From Pararcticibacter amylolyticus (GTDB lineage: Bacteria; Bacteroidota; Bacteroidia; Sphingobacteriales; Sphingobacteriaceae), in assembly GCF_003130405.1 (NCBI RefSeq), contig NZ_QEAS01000005.1, forward strand, positions 33,318 to 97,317: a DNA stretch of 64,000 nt. Direction: 5' to 3'. Below, piece after piece: positions 26,101 to 33,335 of this stretch; position 1 is the stretch's first letter, and every line of letters starts with the position of its first letter. Below the pieces are notes generated by a model, which worked only from the letters and a program-made list of their open reading frames with translations, was not told the origin of the DNA and did not search any database. The translations under genes and the position numbers were made by a program.

Positions 26101-26516
26101 AGTTTGTTAAACAACAGAAAGTGAATTATTACGGGGAAAGTTCAGTGTTACAATCAGCCGGTACCTTTAACTACAATCTTCCTGCAGCAATGGCCGGTAA
26201 CTTTTGGATACGCCCGGGCGATGAAGCGCTTTTTGGGCGCCTGTCAACTTTCAATCTGGCCGATCCGGGCTATCGTTCGACAACCAGTACCTTTGGATAT
26301 GGCGATGCTTCTTTCATTCGCTTAAAAAATGTTTCACTGTCTTATAACCTGCCTTCTTTATGGCAGAAAACGATGCGTTTAAAAAATGTGAACGTTTATC
26401 TGCAGGGGCAAAATCTGGCAACTTTCAGTAATTACTTCGGGCTTGATCCGGAGACAGGTTCACTGGGTCTGCCGCCATTGCGGACGATCGTATTCGGTAT
26501 ACATGCATCCATTTAA
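23136..26516 (+). CDS. SusC/RagA TonB-dependent outer-membrane transporter with STN domain
   Basis: The 1126-residue protein starts MYKIFTRLFC and has a signal segment near residues 24-43. An STN signalling domain follows (about 50-110: MIDEIRKQTGLDVLISSDNM). A carboxypeptidase-regulatory-like domain covers about 140-215, then a TonB plug (LIGRVPGLYIQQQSGVPGAN, YVIDGVPYSN, LKDADATAIYGSRGANGVILITTKKG) and the barrel ending in TIVFGIHASI. It imports glycans bound by the SusD encoded next, and the STN domain talks to the FecR protein just upstream. The SusD frame overlaps its 3' end, but the likely SusD start lies after it. Confidence 0.95.
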   Translation: MYKIFTRLFCARPGTGTHQFLLVMKLITLLLFAGLLQASASSYGQKITYHKSRVTMAQMIDEIRKQTGLDVLISSDNMKKIKVRSVNYNNEDINNVMADFLQGLSFDFRIEDKTVLISPKDVSLLHKVKERLIAGFQQITVQGIVTDSIGHPMQGVVVREKGTSNIVLTDQRGTFKIIAKDEKSLITFSHIGFIVTELKAGEVPARIVMHAGVANLREVVINKGYYTEKQALSTGSVSSVSAKEISMQPVTDPIQALIGRVPGLYIQQQSGVPGANSLVRLRGQNSIANGNDPLYVIDGVPYSNRTLTPGAGVTSGPLGSGTGFSNTSAGGLSPFNLLNPNDIESIDVLKDADATAIYGSRGANGVILITTKKGRPGNTLVNVDFSQGVSKVTRTMDMMNTEQYLQMRRQAYANDGIDIPATAYDLNGVWDTTRYTDWQKELIGGTGHYTNAQVSVSGGSESTQFYVGGGFNRHTTVYPGDFADQKGTLNFNLNHSSASNRFQLTLSGGYTHDENNLPQSDLTNYALTLSPVAPAAFNPDGTLNWQTNGTTATWGNPLTYTVRTADATSNGLTSNLTLSYKILPELTFKTNTGYNYATTEQVNITPSLAIAPPNTNNAARRSNNYGNGKSTNWIIEPQLNYIRKIGRGELNVLAGTSFQSQYTNSASYLTSGYASDALLTNPANASNFRFFGSTDITYKYTAVYARLNYNWEEKYLLNLTARRDGSSRFGPGKQFGNFGAVGLGWVFSREGFFDNHLDWLSFGKLRASYGVAGNDQITDYTYLSSYSSNSTTYQGITGLYATRIPNAYFAWEVNKKLELGLDLGFLNDRINLTAGYYLNRSGNQLLSYPLGATAGFPSVQANLPAVVRNSGAEFTLNTTNLQRKNFKWSTSVNLTLQGNKLVSYPGLETSNYANVYVEGQSIFISKRYVFAGVNAEDGLYNFIKSSGETTTDPEYPADLMVTKPVTQQYYGLLGNALKYKGLQLDFSFQFVKQQKVNYYGESSVLQSAGTFNYNLPAAMAGNFWIRPGDEALFGRLSTFNLADPGYRSTTSTFGYGDASFIRLKNVSLSYNLPSLWQKTMRLKNVNVYLQGQNLATFSNYFGLDPETGSLGLPPLRTIVFGIHASI

Positions 26517-26538
26517 TTTGGCCATCAAGAAATTAGTA

Positions 26539-28047
26539 ATGAAAATACATCATACACACAATAACGTGAGCAGGTTATTTTTGGTCCCATCCCTGCTAAT
26601 ACTGGCTCTGATTTCGGGATGCCGGAAATTTGTTGAAATTCCCCCTCCCAACTCTGAGCTTGTCACTTCATCTACTTTTAATAATGCGGCGGCGGCTACT
26701 TCAGCGGTCACGAATATTTATACCCAGATGTTTCAGAATACGCCGGAGTCTGTTGTGATTGCCATTCAAAACGGCGTACTGGCCGATGAATTAACCACTT
26801 ATTCAAACTCGGCCATGTCGTCTTACTTTTCGTTCTACCGTAACGCCATGACCAGTGCGATGTCGCTAACATTTGGTGAATGGGAGAATGCTTATAGTTA
26901 TATTTACCAGGCTAATGCGGTCATACAGGGCCTGGAGCAATATGGTGGTGGTTTGAAGACCAATGTGAAGAATCAGCTGACCGGCGAAGCTTACTTTATC
27001 CGGGCTTTCTGGCATTTTTACCTGACTAATGCCTACGGCGATGCGCCGATTGCGCTAACTACAGATTATAAGATCACCAGCCAACTATCCCGATCGCCAC
27101 GTTTGCAGGTATTACAGCAGGTAATCTCAGATCTTACTCTTGCACAAAGTTTTTTAAATAGTAATTATATAGATGCAACCGATACGGCAACAACCACGGA
27201 TCGTGTGCGCCCTAACAAGGCGGTAGCTTCAGCCTTATTAGCCAGGGCATATCTGTATAAAGCCGACTACGATAAAAATGATCCGTCGGGCTACCAGGCG
27301 GCAGTCACAGCAGCCAGCAGTGTTATTGGGAATAGTGCGTATAAACTCTGCGACAATCTCAGCGGTGAGAATAGTGTATTTTTAAAGAATAGCACAGAAG
27401 CAATCTGGCAGCTTTTTACTCCATTACCTGCAAATTATAATACCAATGATGGCAATGCTTTCATATTGCTTGGCATGCCTAACGATTCAGGTACTGAACA
27501 AGGTAACACGATAAGTCCGCAGCTACTGGGTGCCTTTGAGAATGATGATAAACGGAAAGCTAACTGGATAGGTTCTATAACCGAGGAGGGAGAAACCTAT
27601 TATTTTCCCTATAAATATAAAGTCCAAACAGGCAGCGCGATTTCTGAATTTACAATGGTACTGCGCCTGGCAGAGCAATTCCTCATCCGGGCTGAAGCCA
27701 AAGCTGAACTTGGTGATGTTACTGCCGTAGACGATTTAAATGCAGTCCGCAGGCGGGCAGGTTTACCGAACTACGCCGGAGCAAGGGACAAAGCATCTTT
27801 GCTTACCGCTATTCAGCATGAGCGGCAGGTAGAGTTGTTTACAGAATGGGGGCACCGCTGGTTTGACCTGAACAGGGCTGTTCATACGGCCAGCACCATA
27901 AATGTGAATACGGTTATGGGTGCGCCGGGGAATGTTAGTGCGGCTAAAGGTGGCACCTGGAGTTCAGACGGGCACCAGCAGCTTTATCCGATTCCACTGA
28001 ACGAAATCACAGTTAATCCACATATAACCCAAAATCCGGGATATTGA
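26539..28047 (+). CDS. SusD/RagB-family surface lipoprotein
   Basis: I chose the ATG at 26539 (MKIHHTHNNVSRLF), since an earlier ATG at 26443 lies inside the SusC gene. The 502 residues have a lipobox with Cys28 (LALISGC). SusD features are GEAYFIRAFWHFYLTNAYGDAPI, RAEAKAELGDVTAVDDLNAVRRRAGL, QHERQVELFTEWGHRWFDLNR and the C-terminal LYPIPLNEITVNP. It is a starch-utilisation-like glycan-binding lid for the SusC encoded upstream. A terminator follows at 28078. Confidence 0.94.
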   Translation: MKIHHTHNNVSRLFLVPSLLILALISGCRKFVEIPPPNSELVTSSTFNNAAAATSAVTNIYTQMFQNTPESVVIAIQNGVLADELTTYSNSAMSSYFSFYRNAMTSAMSLTFGEWENAYSYIYQANAVIQGLEQYGGGLKTNVKNQLTGEAYFIRAFWHFYLTNAYGDAPIALTTDYKITSQLSRSPRLQVLQQVISDLTLAQSFLNSNYIDATDTATTTDRVRPNKAVASALLARAYLYKADYDKNDPSGYQAAVTAASSVIGNSAYKLCDNLSGENSVFLKNSTEAIWQLFTPLPANYNTNDGNAFILLGMPNDSGTEQGNTISPQLLGAFENDDKRKANWIGSITEEGETYYFPYKYKVQTGSAISEFTMVLRLAEQFLIRAEAKAELGDVTAVDDLNAVRRRAGLPNYAGARDKASLLTAIQHERQVELFTEWGHRWFDLNRAVHTASTINVNTVMGAPGNVSAAKGGTWSSDGHQQLYPIPLNEITVNPHITQNPGY

Positions 28048-28077
28048 GCAATCTTTTAGTAGTTTGATAAAGGGTGA

Positions 28078-28104
28078 GCCCCGGTTGCACAAACCGGGGC
28101 TTTT
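28078..28104 (+). terminator. Rho-independent terminator after SusD
   Basis: GCCCCGGTT (28078-28086) pairs perfectly with AACCGGGGC (28092-28100) around a 5-nt loop, followed by TTTT. It closes the sigma-FecR-SusC-SusD unit. Confidence 0.85.
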
Positions 28105-28138
28105 AATTGCAGGGCTGATTTTATTGATAACCAGGATA

Positions 28139-28258
28139 TTATCGTGGCTGTGCCTGTATCCGTTCCAGTATCTTCCTGCCTGCCTCATTACCGGGTTTCA
28201 GCGTAATAGAACGCTGGTACATCAGGATGGCTTCTTCTTTTTTGTTAATCGCTGCATC
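28139..28258 (-). pseudogene. TPR-repeat gene remnant
   Basis: On the - strand, 39 codons between two stops encode AAINKKEEAILMYQRSITLK followed by PGNEAGRKILERIQAQPR and a stop. This is a typical tetratricopeptide repeat (xxAIxxYxxxLxLxPxNxxA) at a protein's C-terminus, as seen in TPR-tailed serine hydrolases. Nothing upstream on this strand continues it, so the gene body has been deleted. Confidence 0.65.
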
Positions 28259-28313
28259 TTATGAGAGAAGTTCTGTCCCCTTTTTTACTTCTTGATCGTC
28301 ATGATCAAAAAGA

Positions 28314-28679
28314 ATGAAAAGCAAGCAATTGTATTATTGGCTATTAACCGGTTTAATGTCTTTTTTTATGTTTTTTGCGGCATGGTTCGCAGAAACACAT
28401 CAGACGGAATTTACGGATAGGATGGGATTCCCGGCTTACTTTCGTGTTGAGCTTACCATTGCGAAGATACTGGGGGGCATTGCGCTGTTGATTCCCGGAA
28501 TACCGGCAAGAATTAGAGAATGGGTATACGTGGGGTTTTGTATCTGTATGATATCGGCTTTAATTGCAAAAATACATAGTGGGTACGGTTTTGTAGAAGC
28601 GTCTCAACCTGGCTTTTCTCTTGTGCTTTTCCTGCTTGCGATCTTCCTGCTGCATAAAGTGGAGCAGCAGCCGGATTGA
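28314..28679 (+). CDS. DoxX-like membrane protein
   Basis: A 121-residue protein with four membrane helices in DoxX-like order: LYYWLLTGLMSFFMFFAAW, VELTIAKILGGIALLIPGIP, WVYVGFCICMISALIAKIHSG and SLVLFLLAIFLLHKV. The segment MGFPAYFRVELTIAKILGG is typical of the family. Function is uncertain; members are linked to small redox or membrane roles. It sits between the SusD and GH43 genes without clear functional ties. Confidence 0.82.
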   Translation: MKSKQLYYWLLTGLMSFFMFFAAWFAETHQTEFTDRMGFPAYFRVELTIAKILGGIALLIPGIPARIREWVYVGFCICMISALIAKIHSGYGFVEASQPGFSLVLFLLAIFLLHKVEQQPD

Positions 28680-28726
28680 GGCAATCATTGTGATCACGTC
28701 ACGTTTAGACATTTGTGCTACAAAAA

Positions 28727-28744
28727 AACGTTTATTTAAACGTT
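28727..28744. promoter_or_regulatory. Palindromic operator candidate before GH43
   Basis: AACGTTTA (28727-28734), TT, TAAACGTT (28737-28744) is a perfect palindrome with two CG-centred half-sites, a shape common for LacI-type regulators. A near -7 box, CATTTTTG (28763-28770), follows it. Its position favours the GH43 start at 28850. Confidence 0.5.
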
Positions 28745-28849
28745 GCAAAATATCCATATATCCATTTTTGTGCTTTGCCAACCTTGCTGCTTACTGTAAT
28801 AACGGGAATAATCCCCGGCTTATGTGAGCCAAAACCGGATAGAAAAACT

Positions 28850-30220
28850 ATGAAATATTTTGCAAAGCCCTTTTTAATGTTCATGCTGGCCGCTTCCGAA
28901 GCGTCGGCTCAGAATCCCATTATTCAAACCAAGTTTACGGCAGATCCTGCACCGATGGTATACCAGGACACCGTATTCCTTTATACGAGCCATGATGAAG
29001 ACAACGCTCCCGGAGGGATGGGCAGGTTCCTGATGCGTGACTGGCTTTGTTATACTTCTACTGATATGGTGAACTGGACAGACAGGGGTACGGTAGCATC
29101 GTTACGGAATTTTAAATGGGCGGATAAGGCCATTACTGGCTGGGGAGGTTTTGAGAATGGTGCCTGGGCGCCGCAGATCATAGAGCGGGACGGTAAGTTT
29201 TATATGTACTGCCCGGTTCAGGGACGCGGCATAGGAGTGCTTGTTGCCGATACCCCCATAGGTCCCTTCGTTGATCCTTTGGGAAAGCCCCTGATCGGGG
29301 ATAAATATGACAGCATTGATCCCACGGTGTTTATCGATGATGACGGCCAGGCATATATGTATTGGGGGAATCCTAATTTATGGTATGTGAAGCTCAATAA
29401 GGACATGATCTCTTTCTCCGGAGAAATTGTCAAAGACGCTTCAATAGCTAAAAAGAAAGATCAGCCTGACCCGTTCCATTACCAGGAAGGTCCCTGGGCT
29501 TATAAGCGTAATGGGAATTATTATATGGCCTATGCTTCAACTTGCTGTCCTGAGGGAATGGCGTATGCGATGAGCAAAAGTCCTGAAGGTCCCTGGGAGT
29601 TCAGGGGATATATCATGCAACCTAACAAAAAGTCGTCAGGCAATCATCCCGGCATTATTGACTATAAAGGAAAATCTTATGTTTTCGGATTCAACTACCG
29701 GCTAAATTTTATGATCACCGAGAAACATCACGAAAGGCGATCGGTATGTGTGGCCGAATTGAAGTACAATCCTGACGGGACGATACAGGAGTTGCCCTGG
29801 TGGACTGAAAAAGGCCTTGATGAACCGGGGGATATTAATCCGTATATGGTGAATGAAGCCGAAACGATTGCCTGGGCATCGGGTTTAAAAACATCAAAAG
29901 ACAGTATAGGCGGCGGTATATATGTTACGGCGGTAGATAGCGGTGATTATATAAAAGTACGTGGTGTAAAATTTACCAGGAATACAAAGGATTTCAGAGC
30001 CAGAGTGGCGTCCATGTCGGGCGGAATTATTGAGATCCGTGCCGGTGCTGTGGATGGAAAGCTGCTGGGAACATGCGTCGTGAAGAGTACTGGTGGGGCA
30101 AATCTCTGGAAAACCTGTACGGCAAAGATCAATAATGTAAACGGAACACATGACCTGTACTTTGTTTTTAAAGGCAAAGGTGATAATTTGTTTAATTTCG
30201 ATTCTTGGCAATTTAAATAG
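28850..30220 (+). CDS. Secreted glycoside hydrolase family 43 with C-terminal CBM6-like domain
   Basis: I chose the ATG at 28850 (MKYFAKPFLMFMLAASEASAQ), which gives a clean signal peptide; the longer frame from 28715 includes the palindromic site. The 456-residue protein has a GH43 five-bladed propeller. Catalytic-type residues are Asp32 in FTADPAPMV, the Asp in SIDPTVFIDDDG and the Glu in YQEGPWAYKRNG. The last 120 residues (about 335-456: EAETIAWASGL, GDYIKVRGVKF, NGTHDLYFVFKG) resemble CBM6. Arabinofuranosidase, xylosidase or galactosidase activity is possible; the substrate is not readable. Confidence 0.9.
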   Translation: MKYFAKPFLMFMLAASEASAQNPIIQTKFTADPAPMVYQDTVFLYTSHDEDNAPGGMGRFLMRDWLCYTSTDMVNWTDRGTVASLRNFKWADKAITGWGGFENGAWAPQIIERDGKFYMYCPVQGRGIGVLVADTPIGPFVDPLGKPLIGDKYDSIDPTVFIDDDGQAYMYWGNPNLWYVKLNKDMISFSGEIVKDASIAKKKDQPDPFHYQEGPWAYKRNGNYYMAYASTCCPEGMAYAMSKSPEGPWEFRGYIMQPNKKSSGNHPGIIDYKGKSYVFGFNYRLNFMITEKHHERRSVCVAELKYNPDGTIQELPWWTEKGLDEPGDINPYMVNEAETIAWASGLKTSKDSIGGGIYVTAVDSGDYIKVRGVKFTRNTKDFRARVASMSGGIIEIRAGAVDGKLLGTCVVKSTGGANLWKTCTAKINNVNGTHDLYFVFKGKGDNLFNFDSWQFK

Positions 30221-30333
30221 CAACCGCTCTCTTTGGCAGCTCCTGCGTTGCCTATCGGGTGATATCTGGCTTACCGGTATGATCCTATTGCTGACCGGGT
30301 TCTGTTAAACGATAGAAATATTTTCATAACACT

Positions 30334-30363
30334 CTTGCTAAATCGGTTTTTTAGCTACATTTG
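30334..30363 (+). promoter_or_regulatory. Promoter with TAAATCGGTTTT operator-like site
   Basis: CTTG (30334-30337) and TACATTTG (30356-30363) make a Bacteroidota promoter with an 18-bp spacer. The spacer holds TAAATCGGTTTT (30339-30350), which recurs at 32961, 33173 and 53642. A repressor bound there would cover the promoter. It drives the first GH92 gene. Confidence 0.75.
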
Positions 30364-30437
30364 TTTTGCCGGGCAGATTGGTTCTCTGAACCTGAACCTG
30401 AACCTGGTCCGGTACTAACCAATGATGTCTTTGATAT

Positions 30438-32801
30438 ATGCTAACTAACCAAATTCTTAAATATGTCATGAGTGTTTTAATTCAAAAGCTGCCCGGAGTT
30501 TTGAAGGCAATGGTACTCCTCGCCGGACTGCTCGTTCCTGGTCCTGCGATTACTTTTACCCAGACCAGGAAGCCTGCTGATTTCGTGAATCCCTTTATTG
30601 GAGCTAGTACTAGTGAAGGTGCCGCCGGGATATATCATGGCTTAGGTAAAACCTTTCCAGGAGCAACCACCCCTTTTGGAATGGTTCAGGTAAGCCCAAA
30701 TACCATTACGGGCGGAGATAATGGATCCGGATACAGCTTTGAACACAAAACCATAGAAGGCTTTGCTCTTACTCAGATGAGTGGAGTGGGCTGGTATGGA
30801 GATATGGGAAATTTTCTTGTCATGCCCACTACAGGTCCTTTGCAAACCAGTTCGGGCAAGGAAAATGGTGCTAAGGGGTATCGGTCATTCTACGATAAGG
30901 CGAGTGAAAAAGCATCGGCCGGGTACTATTCCGTTTTTCTTACCGACTATAAGATAAAAGCTGAGCTTACGGCCACTCCACATTGCGGAATAATGCGGTT
31001 TTCTTTTCCCCGGAATGCCTCATCCAGAATACAGATCGATCTGGCAAGACGGGTGGGGGGAACCTCTACTTCCCAGTATGTAAAAGTTGTAAACGAAAAT
31101 ACCATCGAAGGATGGATGAAGTGCACCCCGGAAGGAGGAGGTTGGGGAAATGGGGACGGAAAGGCAGATTACACCGTATATTTTTGTGCAAAATTCAGTA
31201 GGCCATTAAAAGATTACGGCGTTTGGAGTGCCGAAATTCCGGACAGCTGGAGCAGAAAGCGTGAAGATGTAGAAAGCATGGCTTATCAGGATCTTGTGGC
31301 TAAGGCTAAAATATCAACCGGAATCTCTTCTTCAGGTAAACATTTAGGCTTTTTTGCCAATTTTAATACGGAAGAAGGTGAGCAGATCCTTCTTAAAACA
31401 GGAATTTCATACATAAGTATTGAAGGCGCGAGAAATAATTTGGCGGCTGAGGCCCCTGACTGGAACTTTGAAGCAGTTCGACTCAAAGCCAGGCAACAAT
31501 GGAACACAGCGCTTAGCAAGGTTAAAGTAAAGGGAGGGACGGATGAACAAAAAACCGTTTTTTATACAGCGCTTTATCATACCATGATTGATCCCCGGAT
31601 TTTCGAAGATGTAGACGGACGGTACATGGGCGGTGACGGGCAGCCTCATATTTCCAGAAGCTTCACAAAGCGGACTATATTTAGCGGCTGGGATGTGTTT
31701 CGGAGCCAGATGCCTTTACAAACGATCATTAATCCGTCTTTGGTAAATGACCTGATTAATTCCCTGGTAACGCTGGCGGATGAAAAAAAATTTGATTACC
31801 TGGAACGCTGGGAAATGCTGAATTCGTACAGTGGTTGCATGATTGGTAATCCTGCCATTTCGGTAATCGCCGATGCTTATGCAAAAGGTATCAGGGGATA
31901 TGATATAAAGGAGGCTTATCAGCTCTGCAAAAACACCGCTGAAAAATTCGGGAACGGAAGCCGGGGTTATACATTTGAGTCGTTTGGTATTGCTAATACG
32001 CTGGAATATGCTTACTTCGACTGGTGTGTTTCGCGCCTTGCAAGTGATTTAGGCCGGGCAGAAGATGCTGCGAAGTACCAGCTCCGGGGCCAGGCTTACC
32101 GCAATATATTTGATCCTGAGGTTGGCTGGTTCCGCCCCAAAGATAAGGACGGAAACTGGGAGCTGTGGCCCGAAGAGGGCAGATTAAAACAATGGTATGG
32201 CTGCATCGAGAGTAATCCTTATCAGCAAGGCTGGTTTGTGCCTCATGACGTGCCCGGAATGACACAACTGATGGGGGGACGTGAGAAAGTGGTAGCGGAT
32301 CTGGAGCAATTTTTTGAAAAAGTTCCCGGGAATATGATGTGGAATGATTATTACAACCACGCTAACGAGCCGGTTCATCATGTGCCATTCTTATTTAATC
32401 AGTTGAAATCTCCGTGGTTAACCCAAAAATGGACCCGGGAGATTTGCGCAAGAGCTTATAAGAATAAAGTGGAAGGCCTGGTCGGAAATGAAGATGTGGG
32501 GCAAATGTCGGCCTGGTATGTACTTGCTGCGGTTGGGTTGCATCCGGTTTGTCCGGGTGACACCCGGTATGAAATTACAAGTCCGGTTTTCGATCAGGCA
32601 GAGATAAAGGTTGGGGAGCATTCGTCTAAAATCTTCAGAGTAGAGGCGAGGAATAATTCTCCGGAAAATGTCTATATACAAAGAGCTACGCTTAACGGAA
32701 AGCCATACAATAAAAGCAGTATCGACCATTCGGTTATCGTAAAAGGAGGGGCTCTGGTCCTGGAAATGGGGCGTATTCCTAACAAGAGCTGGGGGATTTG
32801 A
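30438..32801 (+). CDS. GH92 alpha-mannosidase (first of three)
   Basis: A 787-residue secreted exo-alpha-mannosidase; a second ATG at 30468 is also possible. The N-terminal signal region ends near TFTQTRK. Family motifs are DFVNPFIGAS, TFPGATTPFGMVQVSPNT, FALTQMSGVGWYGDMGNF, ANEPVHHVPFLFN, with the catalytic-acid Glu644, and GNEDVGQMSAWYVLAAVGLHPVCPG, with the base Asp region. GH92 enzymes are Ca-dependent inverting mannosidases that act on mannan or N-glycan ends. It is its own unit, with a promoter at 30334 and terminator at 32855. Confidence 0.94.
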   Translation: MLTNQILKYVMSVLIQKLPGVLKAMVLLAGLLVPGPAITFTQTRKPADFVNPFIGASTSEGAAGIYHGLGKTFPGATTPFGMVQVSPNTITGGDNGSGYSFEHKTIEGFALTQMSGVGWYGDMGNFLVMPTTGPLQTSSGKENGAKGYRSFYDKASEKASAGYYSVFLTDYKIKAELTATPHCGIMRFSFPRNASSRIQIDLARRVGGTSTSQYVKVVNENTIEGWMKCTPEGGGWGNGDGKADYTVYFCAKFSRPLKDYGVWSAEIPDSWSRKREDVESMAYQDLVAKAKISTGISSSGKHLGFFANFNTEEGEQILLKTGISYISIEGARNNLAAEAPDWNFEAVRLKARQQWNTALSKVKVKGGTDEQKTVFYTALYHTMIDPRIFEDVDGRYMGGDGQPHISRSFTKRTIFSGWDVFRSQMPLQTIINPSLVNDLINSLVTLADEKKFDYLERWEMLNSYSGCMIGNPAISVIADAYAKGIRGYDIKEAYQLCKNTAEKFGNGSRGYTFESFGIANTLEYAYFDWCVSRLASDLGRAEDAAKYQLRGQAYRNIFDPEVGWFRPKDKDGNWELWPEEGRLKQWYGCIESNPYQQGWFVPHDVPGMTQLMGGREKVVADLEQFFEKVPGNMMWNDYYNHANEPVHHVPFLFNQLKSPWLTQKWTREICARAYKNKVEGLVGNEDVGQMSAWYVLAAVGLHPVCPGDTRYEITSPVFDQAEIKVGEHSSKIFRVEARNNSPENVYIQRATLNGKPYNKSSIDHSVIVKGGALVLEMGRIPNKSWGI

Positions 32802-32854
32802 TATGTTCATGCATCTGAAAGTATAAAGCAGCCTCGTTATAAATGGCCTGAGCC

Positions 32855-32888
32855 GCCGGACAACTAAAGTTAAGTGTCCGGCTTTTTT
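32855..32888 (+). terminator. Rho-independent terminator after the first GH92
   Basis: GCCGGACA (32855-32862) pairs with TGTCCGGC (32875-32882) around a 12-nt loop, followed by six T. It separates the GH92 gene from the large SusD-led operon. Confidence 0.88.
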
Positions 32889-32960
32889 GTGCGCGCCGGG
32901 GGGATTTTGCTGAAATAAATCTTAGAAAGATCCGGTTCGTATCTGATTTTCATTCTTTAG

Positions 32961-32972
32961 TAAATCGATTTT
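32961..32972. promoter_or_regulatory. Upstream auxiliary copy of the operator-like motif
   Basis: TAAATCGATTTT lies 212 bp before the copy in the SusD promoter and has no promoter boxes of its own. The spacing would allow looping between two repressor-bound sites; this is inference. The remaining sequence of 32889-33335 is an AT-rich leader region without a gene. Confidence 0.5.
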
Positions 32973-33167
32973 GCAATTCTGCGTTCGGTCGGACAAAAAG
33001 CCTTTGTCTGACCCGTATTATTCTGTAGATATCATATTCTGATATTTTTCGAAATTTCAATTAAAATAGGGTGTATTGAATAATAATGCATTCATCTGTT
33101 CCTTTTGTTTTATAAATATCATTCATTCTGAATGATAAATGTATTTTTTATAAAACTGTATTTTTGG

Positions 33168-33198
33168 TTTGCTAAATCGGTTTTATTAAATAATTTAG
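33168..33198 (+). promoter_or_regulatory. Promoter of the large mannan-type operon with operator-like site
   Basis: TTTG (33168-33171) and TAATTTAG (33191-33198, one mismatch to TAnnTTTG) are exactly 19 bp apart. TAAATCGGTTTT (33173-33184) fills the spacer, as in the promoter at 30334. Confidence 0.65.
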
Positions 33199-33335
33199 TG
33201 AGAGAATATTACTGCACAGATCGAAGTTTTCGTGATGATAAAATGCCTGAATTGACATGGCAGATTGCAGCAAGTAAAATAAGACTTTGAAGTAATTTCT
33301 GGTAAAATATTAACTAATCAATTTTCTCACTAATT

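Noticed and set aside
28064-28264. 66-codon + frame after the first SusD
   Set aside because: Lies over the terminator hairpin and is antisense to the TPR remnant, which is the better coding candidate.
30386-30405. Three to four tandem copies of a 6-bp CTGAAC-like unit
   Set aside because: Too short and imperfect to call a functional repeat; it lies in the leader of the first GH92.
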